From Zeimonas sp050187175 (GTDB lineage: Bacteria > Pseudomonadota > Gammaproteobacteria > Burkholderiales > Burkholderiaceae_E): DNA of 64,000 bases. The DNA lies in NCBI GenBank assembly GCA_050187175.1, contig JBFWXS010000004.1, positions 1 to 64,000 on the forward strand, written 5' to 3'. Position 1 is the stretch's first letter. Every line of letters starts with the position of its first letter. The notes beneath the pieces are model-generated. The model had not been told where the DNA came from. It searched no databases and worked only from the letters and a program-made list of their open reading frames with translations. Both the position numbers and the translations under genes were made by a program. Below are positions 1 through 8,464 of the stretch, piece by piece.

Positions 1-18
1 TGAATCGATACAACGAGA

Positions 19-285
19 TCAGACCGCACGATGCGCTGGGAAGCCTGCCACCAGCGCGTTACCGAGAGCGTTTGCTCGTGGCGAAAACTCCACTTTAGAA
101 CTGTCTACTTGACGGGGGAGCTTACGCACCCAACTGACCAAAGCACGAAAATCCGTGTTTACCGGCCTCTTCGAGGCTTGGAACCGTCGTCGAAATTCCT
201 CATACAGCAGGGAGGTGTCTACGCCTGTAGTCCGCGGCGCAGTTTGAGCGCGTTGCTGCGACACCGTGTTTACGCTTTCTCGCAT
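19..285 (-). CDS. hypothetical protein, 88 aa, unrecognised
   Basis: The start at 285 is preceded on the minus strand by a strong ribosome binding site (GGAGG, about 10 bases upstream), which argues for real translation. The predicted product is short, basic and has no signal peptide or membrane segment; I do not recognise a family. The frame closes at 19, close to the window edge. The stretch around it lacks the strongly biased third-position GC of the backbone genes, so it may be acquired DNA or the broken start of a longer gene. Confidence 0.3.
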   Translation of the reverse strand: MRESVNTVSQQRAQTAPRTTGVDTSLLYEEFRRRFQASKRPVNTDFRALVSWVRKLPRQVDSSKVEFSPRANALGNALVAGFPAHRAV

Positions 286-573
286 AGGTTTGCTACCACC
301 TCCTAGACCTCATTCTCCTCGAAATGAAACCAATCGGTGTGGGTGCAGGTGCATAGAGCTAGGTCCATCGACGTACTTCGGCGTCCGCTCTTGATGAGAG
401 CAGCAGTCCATCGGGTGATGGGACTTAAAGGACTGAACTCAGCCTGAAGCAGTCGTTGACTTCCGGTCGAGGGTTTCACTATGCTGACCGGCTTGGCGCC
501 CGTTTCCATCCCGTCGGGGAAAAATCAAGTTGCCACAGCTCCATCTGGGGCACGGTGCAACAAGGCCGCTATA

Positions 574-598
574 ATCCGAGCTTAGCCGCAGCTCGGAT
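574..598. repeat. 9-bp perfect inverted repeat
   Basis: ATCCGAGCT at 574-582 and its exact complement at 590-598 enclose a 7-base loop. The hairpin has no following T-run on either strand, so it is not a standard intrinsic terminator. It lies in otherwise unassigned DNA. Confidence 0.4.
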
Positions 599-642
599 CT
601 CCCAGGTTTGTGGCAGATTGCGCCGCCATAGTCATTTGCTGA

Positions 643-819
643 CATGCACAGCGCTGCAAGGTCTATCTTGACCAGCTTGAGGAGCGCGACGAGCTTGATC
701 AGGCGTGGGACCGGCAGCCTAGGATGCAACATCCCGTACCCGCATCTTCCAAGGTGGACGCCATCAAGCAATTGATCGACTGCGGCGAGCGCCTTTTACA
801 CGAGCTTTTATCGTCGTGA
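643..819 (+). pseudogene. possible 3' remnant of an unknown gene
   Basis: The plus-strand frame from 643, just after a stop codon, to the stop at 817-819 reads as a plausible protein tail: charged and helical, ending in a leucine-rich segment. It has no ATG, GTG or TTG near its beginning; the only in-frame ATG is about 90 bases in. I read it as the end of a gene whose 5' part has been lost, but chance cannot be excluded. No family is recognised. It ends about 50 bases from the convergent ychF stop. Confidence 0.22.
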
Positions 820-866
820 CCTACTGGCGCTCCCCAGTATGTCGAGCTATCGAGCCACTAGCCGGC

Positions 867-1961
867 TCAAACATTAAACCTAAAATGCATCACATCCCCA
901 TCCTTCACCACGTAATCCTTCCCTTCCAACCGCATCTTCCCCTTCTCCTTGGCGCCACCCTCACCCTTGCAAGCAATGAAGTCGTCATACGCAATCGTCT
1001 CCGCCCGGATGAACCCCCGCTCGAAGTCGGTATGAATCACCCCGGCCGCCTGCGGCGCCGTCGCCCCCACCGCCACCGTCCATGCGCGCACTTCCTTCAC
1101 CCCCGCGGTGAAGTAGGTCTGCAGGCCCAGTAGCTTGAAGGCCGCGCGAATGACGCGGTCCAGCCCCGGTTCATCCATGCCCAGGTCGGCCAGGAACACA
1201 GCCTTATCCTCGTCGGCCAGGTCGGCGATCTCGGCCTCGATCGCCGCGCAGACCGGCACCACGATCGAGCCTTCGGCCTCAGCGTGCTTGCGCACGGCGT
1301 CCAGATGCGGGTTGTCGGTGAAGCCGTCCTCGCGGACGTTCGCCACGTACATGGTCGGCTTGGCGGTGATCAGGCACAGCGGCTTGAGCAGCGCGCGTTC
1401 CTCGTCGTAGAGGTCGAGCGAGCGCACCGCCTTGGCCTGGTTCAGCGCGCCCATGCACTTCTCGAGCACGGCGACCAGCCGCTGCGCTTCCTTGTCGCCG
1501 CCGGCGCGGGCGACCTTGCTGTAGCGCGCCAGCGCCTTCTCGACGGTGGACATGTCGGCCAGGGCCAGCTCGGTGTCGATGACTTCGATGTCCGACAGCG
1601 GATCGATCTTGCCGCTGACGTGCACGACGTTCGAGTCCTCGAAGCAGCGCACGACGTGGACGACCGCGTCGGTCTCGCGGATATTGGCCAGGAACTGGTT
1701 GCCCAGGCCTTCGCCTTTCGACGCGCCGGCGACCAGGCCGGCGATGTCGACGAATTCGACCGTCGCGGGCAGCACCTTCTGCGGCTGGACGATCGCCGCC
1801 AGGGCGGCCAGCCGCGGATCGGGCACTTCGACGATGCCGACGTTCGGCTCGATGGTGCAGAACGGGTAGTTTTCGGCGGCGATGCCGGCTTTGGTCAGGG
1901 CGTTGAATAACGTCGATTTGCCGACATTGGGCAGGCCGACGATCCCGCATTTCAGGGACAT
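867..1961 (-). CDS. ychF: redox-regulated ATPase YchF (Obg-family, ribosome-associated)
   Basis: YchF is a P-loop ATPase of the Obg/TRAFAC group that binds ribosomes and modulates translation and oxidative-stress responses. The 364-aa product has the expected length. It opens with the P-loop GLPNVGKS at residues 9-16, has the switch motif in VDIAGLVAGASKGEG, the atypical NVRE motif in place of NKxD (which gives ATP preference), and a C-terminal TGS domain. The start at 1961 is fixed by the conserved MSLKCGIVG beginning; the frame stays open upstream but without homology. In related genomes it sits directly next to pth; here four plus-strand genes and pth lie upstream. Confidence 0.96.
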   Translation of the reverse strand: MSLKCGIVGLPNVGKSTLFNALTKAGIAAENYPFCTIEPNVGIVEVPDPRLAALAAIVQPQKVLPATVEFVDIAGLVAGASKGEGLGNQFLANIRETDAVVHVVRCFEDSNVVHVSGKIDPLSDIEVIDTELALADMSTVEKALARYSKVARAGGDKEAQRLVAVLEKCMGALNQAKAVRSLDLYDEERALLKPLCLITAKPTMYVANVREDGFTDNPHLDAVRKHAEAEGSIVVPVCAAIEAEIADLADEDKAVFLADLGMDEPGLDRVIRAAFKLLGLQTYFTAGVKEVRAWTVAVGATAPQAAGVIHTDFERGFIRAETIAYDDFIACKGEGGAKEKGKMRLEGKDYVVKDGDVMHFRFNV

Positions 1962-2096
1962 GCTGAACTCGAATGGAAGACGGACGAAGTCCGCCAGTGT
2001 AGCCGCAGGCGCTGCCGGGATCGGCCGGGCGGGTTGCCGCCGGAGGGGGACTGACGTATTTTGCGGCTCGGACGCAATCTGGAGGACGGACAAGCG

Positions 2097-2861
2097 ATGG
2101 CAGCCGACAAACCTTTCGAGCGGATCGGGCTGGTGACCGGGGCGGGGCGCGGCATCGGCGCTGCGGCCGCGCTGGCGCTGGCGCGCCGCGGCATCGCGCC
2201 GGTGCTCGCGGTGCGCGATACGGAGGCGGCGCGGCCGCTGGCCGACGAAGTGCGCGCGCTGGGCGCGCCCGTCCGGGTGGTGGCCTGCGACGTGGCCGAC
2301 GCGGCGTCGGTGCAGGCGGCGGTGGCGCGCACGCTGGACGACTGCGGGCGGCTGGACGTGGTCGTCAATAACGCCGGCGTGGTGGAGCCGATCGGGCGGG
2401 TGGGCGATACCGACCCGGGGCAGTGGGCGCGCGCGGTGGCGGTCAATCTCACCGGGGTCTATTTCGTCGTGCACGCTGCGCTGCCGGCGCTGCTCGAGCG
2501 CCGCGGTGTGATCATCAACGTTTCGACGGGCGCAGCGTATCGGCCTCGCGAGGGCTGGTCGGCCTACTGCAGCTCCAAGGCGGGGCTGGCAATGCTGACG
2601 CGCTGCCTGGCGCACGAGTACGCCGAGAGCGGCCTGGCTGTCTACGGGCTGCAGCCCGGGCTGGTCGATACCGGCATGCAGGCGCAGATCCGCGCCTCGG
2701 GCCTGAATCCGGTCAGCCGCCTGCCGCGATCGGAGCTGGGCTCGGCGCAGCCGCCGGCGGAGCTGATCGCCTGGGTGGCCGATGAGCGGCCGTCGGACCT
2801 GATCGGGCAGGACCTGTCGGTCCGCGATGCCCAATTGATGGGACGTGCCGGCCTCGCCTGA
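2097..2861 (+). CDS. SDR-family NAD(P)-dependent oxidoreductase
   Basis: This is a classical short-chain dehydrogenase/reductase of 254 aa. It shows the cofactor motif TGAGRGIG near the N-terminus, the structural NNAG motif, and the catalytic Ser (INVSTG) with Tyr and Lys in YCSSK. The substrate is unknown. The ATG at 2097 is chosen over an upstream TTG because GGAGGA lies 10 bases before it. The gene is complete, but its last 68 bases are repeated at 3021-3088 beyond an assembly gap; that second copy is an artefact, not a second gene. Confidence 0.88.
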   Translation: MAADKPFERIGLVTGAGRGIGAAAALALARRGIAPVLAVRDTEAARPLADEVRALGAPVRVVACDVADAASVQAAVARTLDDCGRLDVVVNNAGVVEPIGRVGDTDPGQWARAVAVNLTGVYFVVHAALPALLERRGVIINVSTGAAYRPREGWSAYCSSKAGLAMLTRCLAHEYAESGLAVYGLQPGLVDTGMQAQIRASGLNPVSRLPRSELGSAQPPAELIAWVADERPSDLIGQDLSVRDAQLMGRAGLA

Positions 2862-2920
2862 CACAGGCCGGCGCCGCCTGCCCTATACTGGAAGGCTGGC
2901 AATCGAACTCCTCGGGAATC

Positions 2921-3020
2921 NNNNNNNNNNNNNNNNNNNNNNNNNNNNNNNNNNNNNNNNNNNNNNNNNNNNNNNNNNNNNNNNNNNNNNNNNNNNNNNN
3001 NNNNNNNNNNNNNNNNNNNN
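2921..3020. other. assembly gap (100 N) with duplicated 127-bp flanks
   Basis: Exactly 100 N separate two identical 127-bp segments, 2794-2920 and 3021-3147. Equal, odd-numbered overlaps on both sides of a fixed-length N block are what scaffolding produces when two contig ends share a k-mer overlap but are not merged. The true sequence probably runs from 2920 directly to 3148. That would leave about 96 bases between the SDR stop and the next start. Confidence 0.85.
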
Positions 3021-3147
3021 CGGACCTGATCGGGCAGGACCTGTCGGTCCGCGATGCCCAATTGATGGGACGTGCCGGCCTCGCCTGACACAGGCCGGCG
3101 CCGCCTGCCCTATACTGGAAGGCTGGCAATCGAACTCCTCGGGAATC
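3021..3147. repeat. second copy of the 127-bp contig overlap (artefact)
   Basis: This segment is base-for-base identical to 2794-2920 and contains the 3' end of the SDR gene, its stop and the following intergenic DNA. It should be counted once only. Confidence 0.85.
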
Positions 3148-3184
3148 CCTCGGCCGGATGAGCGGCCTGTACTCACGGCACACC

Positions 3185-4144
3185 ATGGAACTTTTCCCCG
3201 TTCAACTGCGCGCCATCCGCTACGAGGCCGACGGCGTCAATACCTTCGAGTTCCGCACCACCGACGGACGGCCGCTGCCGCCGTTCAAGGCCGGGGCGCA
3301 CATCGATCTGCATCTGGCTACCGGGCTGGTGCGCAGCTATTCGCTGTGCAACTCGCAGGATGAGAACGATCGCTACGTGGTCGGCGTCAACCGCGATCGC
3401 AACAGCCGGGGCGGTTCGCGGCTGATGCACGACACGCTGAAGGTCGGCACCGTTCTTCAGATCAGCGCGCCGCGCAACAACTTTCCGCTGAACGAGGCGG
3501 CGCCGCACTCGGTGCTGATCGGCGGCGGCATCGGCATCACGCCGATGCTGTGCATGCTGCGCCGGCTCGAATCGCTGGGGCAGCCCTGGACGCTGCACTA
3601 CTGCGCGCGCAACCGGGCGTCGGCGGCGTTCGTCGACGAACTGACCGCGCTGCAGGCGAATTCCAAGGTCGGCACGCTGCAGCTGCATTTCGATGACCAG
3701 GCGAACGGGCAGTTCCTGTCGCTGGAGAAAGTTGTCGCGGAGTCGCCCGAGGGTGCGCACTTCTACTGTTGCGGCCCGCTGCCGATGCTGGCGGCGTACG
3801 AGGCGGCCACGGCCGGCCTGCCGTCCGAGCGCGTGCACGTCGAGTACTTCACCGCCAAGGAAGCGCCGTCGACCAGCGGCGGCTTCGTGGTCGAGCTGGC
3901 GCGCAGTGGCAAGACGGTCGAGGTGCCGGAGGGCAAGACCATCCTCGACGTGCTGCTCGATGCCGGCGTCGACGTGCCTTACTCGTGCATGGAAGGGGTC
4001 TGCGCATCGTGCGAGACGCGCGTCATCGAGGGTGTGCCGGATCACCGCGACCTGGTGCTGACGAAGGAGGAGCAGGCCTCGAACAAGGTCATGATGGTCT
4101 GCTGCTCCGGCTCGAAGACGCCGAAGCTGGTGCTCGATCTGTGA
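3185..4144 (+). CDS. PDR/VanB-family oxidoreductase (FMN, NAD(P)H and [2Fe-2S])
   Basis: This is the reductase component of the class that feeds electrons to Rieske oxygenases such as vanillate O-demethylase or phthalate dioxygenase. The order is a flavin-binding barrel (RSYSLCNS), an NAD-binding domain (GGGIGITPML) and a C-terminal plant-type ferredoxin. Cluster ligands are Cys268, Cys273, Cys276 and Cys306, in C-x4-C-x2-C-x29-C spacing. Length is 319 aa from the ATG at 3185; an in-frame ATG at 3158 is possible but lacks conserved sequence. No oxygenase subunit is nearby, so the partner and substrate are unknown. Confidence 0.9.
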   Translation: MELFPVQLRAIRYEADGVNTFEFRTTDGRPLPPFKAGAHIDLHLATGLVRSYSLCNSQDENDRYVVGVNRDRNSRGGSRLMHDTLKVGTVLQISAPRNNFPLNEAAPHSVLIGGGIGITPMLCMLRRLESLGQPWTLHYCARNRASAAFVDELTALQANSKVGTLQLHFDDQANGQFLSLEKVVAESPEGAHFYCCGPLPMLAAYEAATAGLPSERVHVEYFTAKEAPSTSGGFVVELARSGKTVEVPEGKTILDVLLDAGVDVPYSCMEGVCASCETRVIEGVPDHRDLVLTKEEQASNKVMMVCCSGSKTPKLVLDL

Positions 4145-4200
4145 TGATCCGCCGCGCCGGCCGCGACCGCGGCATGGCGCGGAGGCTGTGAGCGCGTCCT

Positions 4201-5130
4201 ATGCCTGCAAGTCTCGACGGAAAGCTGGTCGTCGCGATCTCGTCGCGGGCGGTGTTCGATTTCGAGGAGGAGAACCTCGTCTTCGAGCGCAATGACGACA
4301 CGGCCTACATGGCGCTGCAGCGTGCCCGTCTCGACGTGACGGCGCAGCCCGGCGTGGCGCTGGCCCTGGTGCGCAAGCTGCTGCGCTTCGATGCCGATGA
4401 ACTCGCCGAGGCGCAGCGGCGCATCGAGGTGGTGGTCGTGTCGCGCAACGATCCGGTCAGCGGACTGCGCGTCTTCCGTTCGGCGCAGCAGGCGGGGCTG
4501 CGGCTGGAGCGCGGCGTGTTCACGCGTGGGCGGGCGCCGTGGCGTTATCTGGCGCCGCTGAAGGCCAACCTGTTCCTGTCGGCCAATGCCGACGACGTGC
4601 GCGACGCGCTGGCCGCGGGCATTCCGGCGGCGCGCGTGTTTCCCGATTCGGTGCGCGCGTCCGAGTCGTATCCGGGCGAGCTGCGCATCGCGTTCGACGG
4701 CGATTCCGTGCTGTTCTCCGACGAGTCCGAGCGCGTGTTCCAGGATGGCGGCCTCGAAGCGTTCCAGCGGCACGAGGCCGACCATGTCGCGCGGCCGCTG
4801 CCGCCGGGTCCCTTCAAGCCGCTGCTCGAAGCGCTGCACCGGCTGCAGCGCGACAGCGACGATGCGGCGCGTGATGCGCCGATGCGGATCCGCACGGCGC
4901 TGGTGACGGCGCGCAGCGCGCCGGCGCACGAGCGCGCGATCCGCACGCTGATGGACTGGGGCATAGAGGTCGACGAGGCGATGTTCCTCGGCGGGCTCGC
5001 CAAGGGGCCGTTCCTGCGCGAGTTCGAGCCCGACTTCTTCTTCGACGACCAGGCCGGGCATTGCGAGTCGGCGGCGCTGGCCGGGCCGGCGGGGCATGTG
5101 CTGGCGGGGATCGCGAATCTGAGCCACTGA
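4201..5130 (+). CDS. cytosolic 5'-nucleotidase (NT5C1-like)
   Basis: The 309-aa protein belongs to the 5'-nucleotidase family related to animal cytosolic nucleotidase IA/IB, which removes phosphate from AMP and other nucleoside monophosphates. Recognisable family blocks are the N-terminal AISSRAVFDFEEEN, the SRNDP..GLRVF segment, FTRGR, FLSAN, the acidic AFDGDSVLFSDESE and the C-terminal FFFDDQAGH, which supplies late acidic metal ligands. It follows the VanB-type reductase by 56 bases on the same strand, possibly as one transcript, though no functional link is evident. Confidence 0.85.
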   Translation: MPASLDGKLVVAISSRAVFDFEEENLVFERNDDTAYMALQRARLDVTAQPGVALALVRKLLRFDADELAEAQRRIEVVVVSRNDPVSGLRVFRSAQQAGLRLERGVFTRGRAPWRYLAPLKANLFLSANADDVRDALAAGIPAARVFPDSVRASESYPGELRIAFDGDSVLFSDESERVFQDGGLEAFQRHEADHVARPLPPGPFKPLLEALHRLQRDSDDAARDAPMRIRTALVTARSAPAHERAIRTLMDWGIEVDEAMFLGGLAKGPFLREFEPDFFFDDQAGHCESAALAGPAGHVLAGIANLSH

Positions 5131-5172
5131 TCCGGGGGCGTCACGGGGACGCCCGGCCGGCACTGACCGGCG

Positions 5173-5766
5173 CTATGCGCGCGGCCGCGTATGCAGCTTC
5201 ATCATCGCCGCTTCGGTGTTGCCGGCCGCCGCGTCGGGCAGGATGGCCAGCGAGCGGTCGATCTCGTCGTCGATCAACTGCTGATGCTCGCGGCTGGGCC
5301 GATGCAGCACGTAGTCGACGACCTCCTGGTTCAGCTGCAGCGTGCGCGGATGACCGATGCCCAGCCGCAGCCGCCAGAAGTCGCCGCTACCCAGGCGCGC
5401 CTGGATGTCGCGCAAGCCGTTGTGGCCGGCGTGGCCGCCGCCTTTCTTCATCTTCGTCTGGCCCGGCGGCAGGTCGAGCTCGTCGTGCACGACGAGGATC
5501 TCGTCGGGCGCGATCCGGTAGAAATTGGCCAGCGCGGCCACGGCCTGGCCCGAGCGGTTCATGTAGGTGCCGGGCTTGAGCAGATAGACCGGCTTGCCGC
5601 TGATCGTGGTCTTGCCCACTTCGCCGAAGAACTTGGCTTCCCGGGCCGGCATGCCGCCGTGCGCGCGCGCGACCGCATCGACGAACCAGAAGCCGGCGTT
5701 GTGCCGGTCATGTTCGTGTTCGGAGCCCGGATTACCCAGGCCGACGATCAGGCGGATGCCGTTCAT
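5173..5766 (-). CDS. pth: peptidyl-tRNA hydrolase
   Basis: Pth cleaves peptidyl-tRNAs released by stalled or aborted translation, recycling tRNA. The 197-aa product starts with the conserved MNGIRLIVGLGNPG and carries the catalytic His in RHNAGFWFVD, the KPGTYMNRSG loop, the VVHDELDLPPG block and the GGGHAGHNGLRDI motif. The frame extends upstream to 5817, but the homology-based start is 5766. In related betaproteobacteria pth lies directly beside rplY; here about 15 kb separates them. Confidence 0.96.
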   Translation of the reverse strand: MNGIRLIVGLGNPGSEHEHDRHNAGFWFVDAVARAHGGMPAREAKFFGEVGKTTISGKPVYLLKPGTYMNRSGQAVAALANFYRIAPDEILVVHDELDLPPGQTKMKKGGGHAGHNGLRDIQARLGSGDFWRLRLGIGHPRTLQLNQEVVDYVLHRPSREHQQLIDDEIDRSLAILPDAAAGNTEAAMMKLHTRPRA

Positions 5767-5896
5767 GGTGGCGTGACAGGAAGGAAGCGGAGCGGCCAGG
5801 GTCGAAGTGTAATGCACGCCGCTGCGGCGGGGCGCCGGGCCGCGGGATGCTTGCGGGCGCGCCTCTGGCGTGTGTTCCCGGCGTGCGTCCGGGCGC

Positions 5897-6634
5897 TCAG
5901 TCCGGCTCGAACTTGTAGCCCACGCCGTACACCGAGTGGATCAGCTCGCGGCCGGGGGCCGCGTCGGCGATCTTGCGGCGCAGCTTCTTGATGTGGCTGT
6001 CCACGGTGCGGTCGGCGACGATGCGTTCATCGTTATACATCGCGTCCATCAGCTTCTCGCGCGTGAAGATGCGCCCGGGCTGTCCGCTGAGCACTTTCAG
6101 CAGCTGGAACTCGACCGCGGTCAGTGCCAGGTCGCGCCCGTCGATCAGTGCGCGCCAGCCCGCTTCGTCCAGCGTCAGGCCGCCGCCGGGGCTCGAGCCG
6201 GGACTGCCGCCGGCGCCTCCGCCCTCCGCTGTGGCCGCGCCGGTGCCTCCGGCTCCACCGGCCGCCGAACCGCGCGTCCGGCGCAGCACGGCCTTGACGC
6301 GTGCCACCACCTCGCGCGGGCTGAAGGGCTTGCAGATGTAGTCGTCGGCGCCCAGTTCCAGCCCCAGCAGCCGGTCGATCTCCTCGACGCGGGCCGTGAT
6401 GATGATGATCGCGGTGTCGGAGAAGCTTTTCAGTGCCTTGCAGATCTCCAGCCCGTTGCGCCCCGGCAGCATCAGGTCGAGCAGCACCAGGTCGGCGCCT
6501 TCGCGGCGCACCCAGTCCTCGACCAGGTCGCCGCGCGCCAGGCGGTGCGTGTCATAGCCGTTGCTGACCAGATAGTCGCGCAGGACTTCGGCGATGCGGT
6601 CTTCGTCTTCGACGATCAGGATGCGTTCAGCCAT
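5897..6634 (-). CDS. baeR: OmpR/PhoB-type response regulator, BaeR-like
   Basis: This cytoplasmic DNA-binding regulator is phosphorylated by its partner kinase. The receiver domain has the acidic pair in VEDEDR, the phospho-acceptor Asp in LLDLMLPG and the conserved Lys in ICKPFSPREV. The C-terminal winged helix ends in VYGVGYKFEPD. A Gly/Ala-rich linker of about 30 residues (near residues 128-155) joins the domains and is longer than usual. Its start overlaps the end of the kinase gene by 8 bases, so the two are translationally coupled. The adjacent MacAB pump is the likely target. Confidence 0.9.
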   Translation of the reverse strand: MAERILIVEDEDRIAEVLRDYLVSNGYDTHRLARGDLVEDWVRREGADLVLLDLMLPGRNGLEICKALKSFSDTAIIIITARVEEIDRLLGLELGADDYICKPFSPREVVARVKAVLRRTRGSAAGGAGGTGAATAEGGGAGGSPGSSPGGGLTLDEAGWRALIDGRDLALTAVEFQLLKVLSGQPGRIFTREKLMDAMYNDERIVADRTVDSHIKKLRRKIADAAPGRELIHSVYGVGYKFEPD

Positions 6635-8324
6635 GGCGGCCCTTGCCGTCGATGCAGGGCAGTTGCAGTACCCAGCGCAGGCCGCCCAGCGGGCTGGGCT
6701 GCGCCTGCAGGCGGCCGTCGTGCGCTTCGACGATGGCCGCGGCGATCGCGAGTCCCAGCCCGGAGCCGCCGCCGGCGCGCGAACGCGACGCATCGACGCG
6801 GAACAGTCGGTCGGTGAGGCGCGGCAGGTCGGCCGGCGGCACGCCGGGCGCCGAATCCTGCCAGATGATCTCGGCTTGTCCGTCGCGCTGCGTCAGCCGG
6901 ATCTGCAGGCGGCCTGGAGCGTCGGTGTAGCGCAGCGTGTTCTGCAGCAGATTGCCGAACACCTGCGCCAGCCGCGTGCCGTCGGCCAGCACGCGTACGT
7001 CGTCGGCCAGCGAGCAGTCGAGTTCGATGCCGCCGTCGCGCAGCAGCGGCGCCTGCCCGCCCACCACCTCGTCTATCAGTTCGCCCAGGTCGAGCGGTTC
7101 GCGGTGATAGCTGAGCGCGCCCAGGTCGGACATCGACAGCAGATGCAGGTCCTCGACCAGCCGCGACAGCCGCGCGACGTCCTGCGCCAGCGCGCCCAGG
7201 CCGCGCATGTCCAGCGGGCGCACGCCGTCCTGCATCGCCTCGATCTCGGCACGCAGCACGGCCAGCGGCGTGCGCAGCTCGTGCGCGATGTCGGCGATCC
7301 ATTGCTGCCGCGCGCGGCGCGCGGCGTCGAGTGTGCCGCCCAGCCGGTTGAAGTCGGCCGCGAGCTGCGCCAGTTCGTCATGGCCCGCGACGGCGATCCG
7401 CGCCGTGTAGTCGCCGTGGATCAGCGAGGCCGCGCCGTCGGCCAGCACGCGGATCCGCCGCGACAGCCAGTAGGCAAGCAGCGCGCCGACGAGCAGTCCG
7501 GCGGCCAGCATGCCGGCGCCGATGGCGGCGTACTTGCGGTTCTGCTGCGCCGAGTAGACCTTTTCGAGCGACTCCACCATCTTCAGCCTGGGCACGTAGC
7601 CCAGGTAGCCGATGGTTGCCCCCGAGGTCGAGGCGATCGGCTTGAGGACTGCTTCGTCGGCCATCTCGGCGCGGCCGATCAGCAGCTTGCGCTGCGCGTC
7701 GAACAGCATCAGGCGCGGATCGATCGTCCACAGAGGGTCGGTCTGGCGCGGCGGGGCGGAGGCCGCCGGGGACGCGGCTGACGGTGTGCTCGAAGAGGCG
7801 CTCGACGAGGTGTTCGGAGGCGTGCTCGTCGAGGGGCTCGCGGGCGTGCTCGTCGAGGTGCTCGAAGAGTTGCCGGAAGGCGTGCCCGAAGGCGTGCCCG
7901 AAGAGGCGGCCGCTGCGCCGCCGTTCGCCGCGGTGTCCGCGGCGCCCGGAGCTGTTTGCCCGGCAGTGTCCGGCGGCGGCGGTGCATCGCGCCGCGACCG
8001 CGGCGCGCCGATGACCGCGCGCGTGGTGTCGATCCAGCGGCGCGTGTCCTCGGCCAGCCAGGCCCAGCCGCCGCGCTGTTCGTGGATCTCGGCGAGCCTG
8101 CTGATCAGCGGCCTGAGCCGCGCTTCGTCGGCGCGGTTCAGGTACTCGACGAAGCCCTGGTCGAAGCTCCAGCTGAACACGCCGTAGGCGACCAGCGCCA
8201 GGGCCACATTGGCACCGGCGATCGCGGCGAACAGCTTGACGCGCAGGCGGTCGAGCCGGCCCCAGCCGCGGGCGGGCGCGGCGCGTTCGACGAAGCTGCC
8301 GGAGGCGATGGGTTCTGCTGCCAT
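6627..8324 (-). CDS. baeS: BaeS-like membrane sensor histidine kinase
   Basis: This inner-membrane kinase senses envelope stress and phosphorylates the regulator encoded downstream. The 565-aa protein has a first membrane helix near residues 31-50, a periplasmic domain, a second helix before a HAMP linker, the His box in IADIAHELRTPLAV, an N box and a glycine-rich ATP lid (GGGSGLGLAI). The periplasmic domain contains an unusual insert of about 80 residues rich in Ser, Thr, Pro and Ala, encoded by imperfect DNA repeats around 7760-7990. The start at 8324 is chosen because the upstream extension has no conserved sequence. Confidence 0.9.
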   Translation of the reverse strand: MAAEPIASGSFVERAAPARGWGRLDRLRVKLFAAIAGANVALALVAYGVFSWSFDQGFVEYLNRADEARLRPLISRLAEIHEQRGGWAWLAEDTRRWIDTTRAVIGAPRSRRDAPPPPDTAGQTAPGAADTAANGGAAAASSGTPSGTPSGNSSSTSTSTPASPSTSTPPNTSSSASSSTPSAASPAASAPPRQTDPLWTIDPRLMLFDAQRKLLIGRAEMADEAVLKPIASTSGATIGYLGYVPRLKMVESLEKVYSAQQNRKYAAIGAGMLAAGLLVGALLAYWLSRRIRVLADGAASLIHGDYTARIAVAGHDELAQLAADFNRLGGTLDAARRARQQWIADIAHELRTPLAVLRAEIEAMQDGVRPLDMRGLGALAQDVARLSRLVEDLHLLSMSDLGALSYHREPLDLGELIDEVVGGQAPLLRDGGIELDCSLADDVRVLADGTRLAQVFGNLLQNTLRYTDAPGRLQIRLTQRDGQAEIIWQDSAPGVPPADLPRLTDRLFRVDASRSRAGGGSGLGLAIAAAIVEAHDGRLQAQPSPLGGLRWVLQLPCIDGKGRHG

Positions 8325-8464
8325 GATCCGAAGCGTACCGTTGAAACGCGCAAGCTTTGTGCACCGAATGATCCGCTTACCGGCTGCCACATTTCGTGCA
8401 CGATCTTTCCTCAGTGCTTCGGAATTTGGCCGCCACACTTCGGCCATGTTCGCACGAAGCCGCC
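8325..8464. promoter_or_regulatory. divergent promoter region baeS / macA
   Basis: These 140 bases separate two divergently transcribed units and must hold both promoters. The palindrome GTGCAC occurs twice (8359-8364 and 8396-8401), within TTTGTGCAC and TTTCGTGCAC. CTTCGG is repeated 21 bases apart near 8417 and 8438, which would place both on one face of the helix. These are candidate regulator sites only; no clear -10/-35 pair could be assigned. Confidence 0.4.

Larger units (their letters stand above)
1..866. other. accessory-looking stretch without an identifiable gene
   Basis: This stretch downstream of ychF has lower GC than the rest of the window and no long frame with backbone-like codon bias. 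It contains only the short minus-strand frame at 19-285, a 9-bp inverted repeat and the possible remnant at 643-819. I see no transposase, integrase, terminal inverted repeats or tRNA here. Confidence 0.5.

Noticed and set aside
481..585. A 34-codon plus-strand frame ending inside the inverted repeat at 574-598
   Set aside because: It is too short and unrecognised, and the hairpin lacks a T-run; it cannot be told from chance.
3021..3088. Apparent second SDR 3' end after the gap
   Set aside because: It is part of the 127-bp duplicated contig overlap, not a gene duplication.
5870..6817. A 315-codon plus-strand frame opposite baeR
   Set aside because: Antisense shadow of the response regulator; no domain and no ribosome binding site.
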